Positions 60,615-64,000 of a stretch of 64,000 nucleotides of DNA are shown piece by piece. Position 1 is the first letter of the stretch; each line of letters starts with the position of its first letter. Location of the stretch: assembly GCA_031002005.1 (NCBI GenBank), contig JARYHS010008074.1, positions 265,237,930-265,301,929 on the forward strand. The letters are read 5' to 3'. This DNA is from Vandiemenella viatica. Taxonomy: Eukaryota; Arthropoda; Insecta; Orthoptera; Morabidae. Made by a program: the position numbers and the translations under genes. The notes under the pieces are model-generated. The model made no database searches and was not told the DNA's origin. It saw nothing but the letters and a program-made list of their open reading frames with translations.

Positions 60615-61149
60615 GCTGCTTTTTGCGCTCTCACCTGCTGAAAGTAACTATTGCGTGGGGACGGTGTGTGGCGCCCTCCTGGCTGCCTCTGCCGGCTGCT
60701 ACTCTGACCCGTTGGCGGCTGGCTGCTGGCTGCTGCTGCGGCCGCCTGTTGATCCCTTGGCTCGCCTCGTCGACCTCGGCTGCGTCACGGCTGCTGTCTA
60801 CGACTCTTGTAGACCTGGCTCGCCTCCTCTGTGGATGCTGCTGACGGATGCGTTGCGGCTCCCCTCGCTGTCGAGTGGCCCCTCTCGTACTCGACCAATG
60901 GATCCTCTTCTTTCTTCTCTTGGCCTACCTACTGCGCCACCTCCCTTGTTCTCTAAGCCGTCAGTCTGGCTATGACCTCGGGCTGAGTTCTACCAGAAAT
61001 TTCTGAACACCTATTCCTCAAGTCTGTGGCCTTATACTGCCGTTATACTGACCTTTGGCCAACCCTGGCTAACTTTTGGTCAAGCAGTATCTAACTGGGC
61101 TATCTCTGGCCAAACCCCACACTATAGACACCAAATTTTTATGCCCCTA
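60615..61149 (-). other. 5' leader and primer-binding region of copy 2
   Basis: About 535 bp, shorter than in copy 1 by GCTG-rich segments. Element-sense TGGTGTC begins at 61133, 16 bases after the LTR, as in copy 1. The bases after it differ between the copies (catgtgtggg against tatagtgtgg), which weakens the tRNA-Leu assignment. Confidence 0.5.
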
Positions 61150-62029
61150 TGTTGCGTCCTGGTTGGCTTTTACTTCCGCGAGCGGTTCGGAAGATGAGAG
61201 CTTGATATTAGAATCAATTGCAACATGGGTATTCACTTCAGACTAGGGAACTCGGAGTGGAATAACTGGTAGAAATAAACATACACAAGAATTATCAGAG
61301 ATAAGTTTGCAGCTCACGAAGACCGACTTACATCTGTAAACCTAAGTTCCGTCGGTAAAGCTTGCTAAGAAAATCAAAGTCTAAGGCTAAGGTAGGCGCG
61401 AGTTCTGAATTCTAAGTTCAACTCCTACATTTGTTTAACCTAAGTCCCAGGGAGGTGCGTGGCTTCAAAGTACTATTCGACCATGTCTTTCCGTCGACTA
61501 AGTCCTATACTGGCATTAGAGCCTATGCCAGAACCTAAGTTCTGCTTCCTCATGAAGCCTGAAGTGAGAGTCGAAGTCCTGCTAGTCTAGCTGCCGTGCC
61601 CCGCTCCGGTCAGCTTCCAACCCCACTCACTGGCGGCTGGTCCTAACTAGCTCTGTTGCTTGCTGGACCTACTCTGTCTTCTGTTAGCTCAGCCACCACT
61701 ATTTATACTCCTAATGATGTCATTAGTTGTGTCCTCTGGACCTTCGAGAACATTCTGTGGCGCATCCTACCATCTTGGTCACGTTGCTTTGCATGTGTTC
61801 GGCTACCCTGTCTGAGCCTCCCTCATAACTCCGGAGGATTTCTCCTGGCAGCTTCCGTCTGCCTAACGACTTTGTTTGTGTCCCTGATAACTTTCTCATT
61901 AGTTGCTTCATCCACAACTTGCGTTCTGGCGTCGAGTTTCCTAAATCTAATACTTGCATTATATTACAATTTTATTGGACCTAGCTGCCTTTGCGATTAT
62001 TTCGCGGCATTCGTGACACATTCGCGACA
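61150..62029 (-). repeat. 5' LTR of copy 2 (variant A)
   Basis: 880 bp with variant-A markers (ggcgcgag near 61393, gtctttccg near 61485, long form near 61611-61670) as in the LTR at 30520. Right flank is gtac. Confidence 0.95.
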
Positions 62030-62095
62030 GTACTACGTGGGGGGGGGGGGAATTCACAGGAGGCCAAATTGGAGGTACTTGGCTTATGGACGCTC
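62030..62095. mobile_element. MITE, right part
   Basis: Begins with the target copy gtac, then tacgtgg and a G run, and ends TTATGGACGCTC, the inverted repeat of 30283-30294. Confidence 0.62.
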
Positions 62096-63329
62096 CCTCT
62101 TTTAAATCAGTTTTCATGTTACTGTCATTCAAAAATAAATAGATTTCGAGACGACGATTTAAAAAAAAAAAAAGATCTAATACCGTGCCCCTTCATAACC
62201 AGCGCACTTGAAAGTGTAACAGTAATGAAACAAGTCCACTATCAGTGCCGCGGCATGATAAAGTCTGGAGCTGAGCGGACGTGCCTTTATGTAATTTGCT
62301 ATTTTTACGATTTCTTTGAATCCTCAAGCTTTTTGTTGCACGCCAGTGTTTCTGTGTGCAATACACAATGCTTATTTTGGCTTCAGGAGCAACATGTTTA
62401 ATCCTAGTGATTAGTGCAGATATCCTTCCTCTCATGACCTTGGCACCATCAGTCGCAGTACGAACACTCCTTCTCCAGTCTTTTTTTTTTTTTTAAAAAA
62501 AAAGGAGGCATTACAGAAAAGCTTCTTGAGAAATATTTTTCTACACACAATCTGGAATGTGTGCAATCTGATTCATTTGTTTCCGCTGAATTTTCGTTTA
62601 AAATTGAACTTTTTTCAAAGTTTGTGAATTGGATAACCTTTGAGTATCTGGACATTCCCCTCGTATTGATCCAGTTTTAAACCACTGGTTAATGTTTGAT
62701 TATTTGATTAAAATTGCTTGATCACTTTATGTTAGCCGGCTGTCTTCTTTTGTTTTGACAAATAGCAAGCAATACACCTGCAAGAGTGTTTACCGATACA
62801 TAAGACAACAATAGCAAACAATGTAGAACGCTTTTCGTGCATCACAAATTATTATGTAATAACTCGAGACGTCACCTTAAGATATGCTTCCACTTCTGTT
62901 GTGGTCGAACCCCACATAGTGAAACCTACAACGAAATGTAGAATTCGAACCTTGAAACGTTTTTGATGTTCCCGAATTTTATCTAATACCTACCACTTGT
63001 GTGGAACATCAAGTGAATTGGGGAATATTTCTCTGAACAAACTGCTTTATTATGTTTACCAACTTTGTTACACTCGATATATTCCTTGTAATGAAACAAT
63101 AGGAGACTGAGCAGATCTTACTTAGTAGCCTAAAGGAAAGAGTAATTATAGTAAAATTATCGAGGGAAGCAATGAATAATTTACAGAGTGATTTGTCACA
63201 CGTGTACCACCGTGCGTGTTGCACGTGCGAGACAGCCAGTCAGCCGCCATGTCGTAAATCTTGTCGGGAACCCCTACGATTAACTGGCGAACCGCCAGGT
63301 GTTAGGGTACCACACTGTGAGAAACCCTG
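62096..63329 (-). mobile_element. hAT (Buster/ZBED-type) element, right part of a split copy
   Basis: Ends at 63329 with the inverted terminal repeat (inward CAGGGTTTCTCACAGTG, then GGTACCC and GGTTCGCC, as usual in this group). The transposase middle part is at 62193-62475. The N-terminal part expected in 62500-63200 is not readable. Together with 29515-30282 the element would be about 2.0 kb. Confidence 0.72.
62193..62475 (-). pseudogene. hAT (ZBED5/SCAND3-like) transposase, central fragment
   Basis: The minus strand reads VRTATDGAKVMRGR, then ALITRIKHVAPEAK, HWRATKSL and SLLLHFQVRWL followed by a stop. These match the conserved order of ZBED5/SCAND3-like hAT proteins: C/A-TDGAxxMxG with a catalytic Asp, (V)APE, HRxxLAxKxL (here decayed), and LL(L/F)HxxVRWLSRG. 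The following residues toward 62099 (RLEIYLFL) lead into the part coded at 30282 downward, on the other side of the inserted DNA. Confidence 0.78.
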
Positions 63330-63337
63330 GTCTACCT

Positions 63338-63403
63338 GACTGCAACCAGGGCGGCCGGGACTAGTCTCTCCGGTCATGTGGGGGGCGCCTTAATGCACGC
63401 AAT
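63338..63403 (+). repeat. Dispersed repeat family D, right half of the split copy
   Basis: gcaaccagggcgg and ggcgccttaatgcacgcaatcacac correspond to aaaatcaggacgg and ggcgccttaatgcgtgcagaaacac at 8930-9012. It continues the half that stops at 29506. Confidence 0.55.
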
Positions 63404-64000
63404 CACACCGCCTGTACTGCCGTTCCGCAAGTAAGTCTAATTCGAGGCTTGTTTTCATAACTTTTATGAACAATAGTGGATGTAACGTTAACAGCAGGAT
63501 AAGCCTGCTCGCTTATGACGCAAGTGCTGTGCTGATTATTTAGAGATTCGTCGTTATCCCAGCATAATGGTAGCTGGTTCGGTAAAAAGTACAAGATAAT
63601 GAGCATAATGAACAAAAGAAAGCCTTATGTTCACAAATAAAGCTAACCTATCCAATCATGGTTGATTCGATGAAATATTTGTCTACAGCAACATGAAGAA
63701 AATTAGATCATTACCTGGGTTTGAGTAAATGAAATAAGTTGGAATTGGATGGAAGTCAGATGACCTATTAAATTAAATTTGTTTTCGGAATTCGAACATT
63801 TTCCTTTGTTTTCTTTTGGGTCGCAAAGACATAAGAAATAAGATTAGATGATTAACGTTTTGAACTGATGTCTGTAAGTATTCTTTCTTCCTTCGTGCCG
63901 TGAGGTACAGCAATTCATATATCACACACTAGTTGCGGTATGAAGTACACAAATCCACAGTTTTGTGAATTGCAGAGTCTACATATAGATTTATTTACCT
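63404..64000. other. Intergenic DNA
   Basis: AT-rich; nothing recognised. The minus frame 63403-63615 has no known domain. Confidence 0.4.

Larger units (their letters stand above)
52219..62029 (-). mobile_element. Errantivirus-like LTR retroelement, copy 2
   Basis: 9,811 bp in the same orientation and organisation as copy 1, with very high identity. Left flank is acaa; right flank is gtac, which matches the left flank of copy 1. env is badly broken, while gag and protease are better preserved than in copy 1. The pol breaks found in copy 1 are mostly present here too. Confidence 0.95.

Noticed and set aside
30520..62029. The whole 31.5-kb block moving as one composite transposon
   Set aside because: The shared GTAC at the outer ends would fit, but retroelement integration needs an RNA/cDNA intermediate and nothing supports one this long. 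Inter-element recombination or misassembly explains the LTR variant pairing better.
62481..62506. T-run/A-run palindrome as a terminator
   Set aside because: It is a low-complexity run inside a dead hAT element in a eukaryotic genome.
1..64000. CRISPR arrays, bacterial operons or prophage features
   Set aside because: No regular short direct repeats with unique spacers, no ribosome-binding-site-led gene clusters, and everything recognisable is of animal transposon type.

Overview
This is a repeat-dominated stretch of an animal nuclear genome, almost certainly insect. Reasons: two nearly identical gypsy/errantivirus-type LTR retroelements with a baculovirus-F-like env, several tRNA-derived SINE families, non-LTR (LINE), hAT, Tc1-like and Tigger/pogo relics, AT-rich gene-poor DNA, and a 1,000-N scaffold gap. 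The SINE style recalls large-genome polyneopteran insects (orthopteroids, stick insects, cockroaches), but no host gene is recognised that would fix the species. No bacterial gene, CRISPR array, tRNA or rRNA gene was seen.

Layout. 1-30,000: old AT-rich DNA with a MITE at the left edge, a candidate 79-bp host exon (1835-1913), a dead LINE that received a SINE and a long-inverted-repeat element, a GC-rich block (4291-5995), scattered SINE copies, an internally deleted hAT element with an 8-bp target duplication (24133-24943) and a Tc1-like remnant. 30,520-40,309: LTR element copy 1, minus strand. 40,310-52,218: a separate stretch holding a full-length but dead Tigger (42401-44748) inside older gypsy-like debris, the N gap (45356-46355), two CpG-rich possible exons near 47.3-47.8 kb, and a LINE 3' relic (50931-51401). 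52,219-62,029: LTR element copy 2, same strand. 62,030-64,000: the continuation of the DNA left of copy 1.

Both LTR copies read on the minus strand: 5' LTR, long leader, gag (zinc knuckle), protease, an unusual tandem-repeat linker, reverse transcriptase, RNase H, integrase with a GPY/F end, then env and a polypurine tract before the 3' LTR. Both pol genes are broken, several times at the same sites. The main env frame of copy 1 is open for 596 codons.

The main result is structural. A single hAT element (29515-30282 plus 62096-63329) has its transposase cut in two, with the halves more than 31 kb apart. Inside it a MITE is cut in two, and the outermost retroelement ends carry matching GTAC duplications. 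The outer two LTRs also share variants that the inner two lack. So the ancestral locus was one retroelement in a MITE in a hAT in a dispersed repeat. The material between the two retroelement copies arrived by recombination between elements, or was placed there by a chimeric assembly. I do not see an obviously new functional system; the nested locus and the in-frame repeat linker in pol are the most unusual things here.
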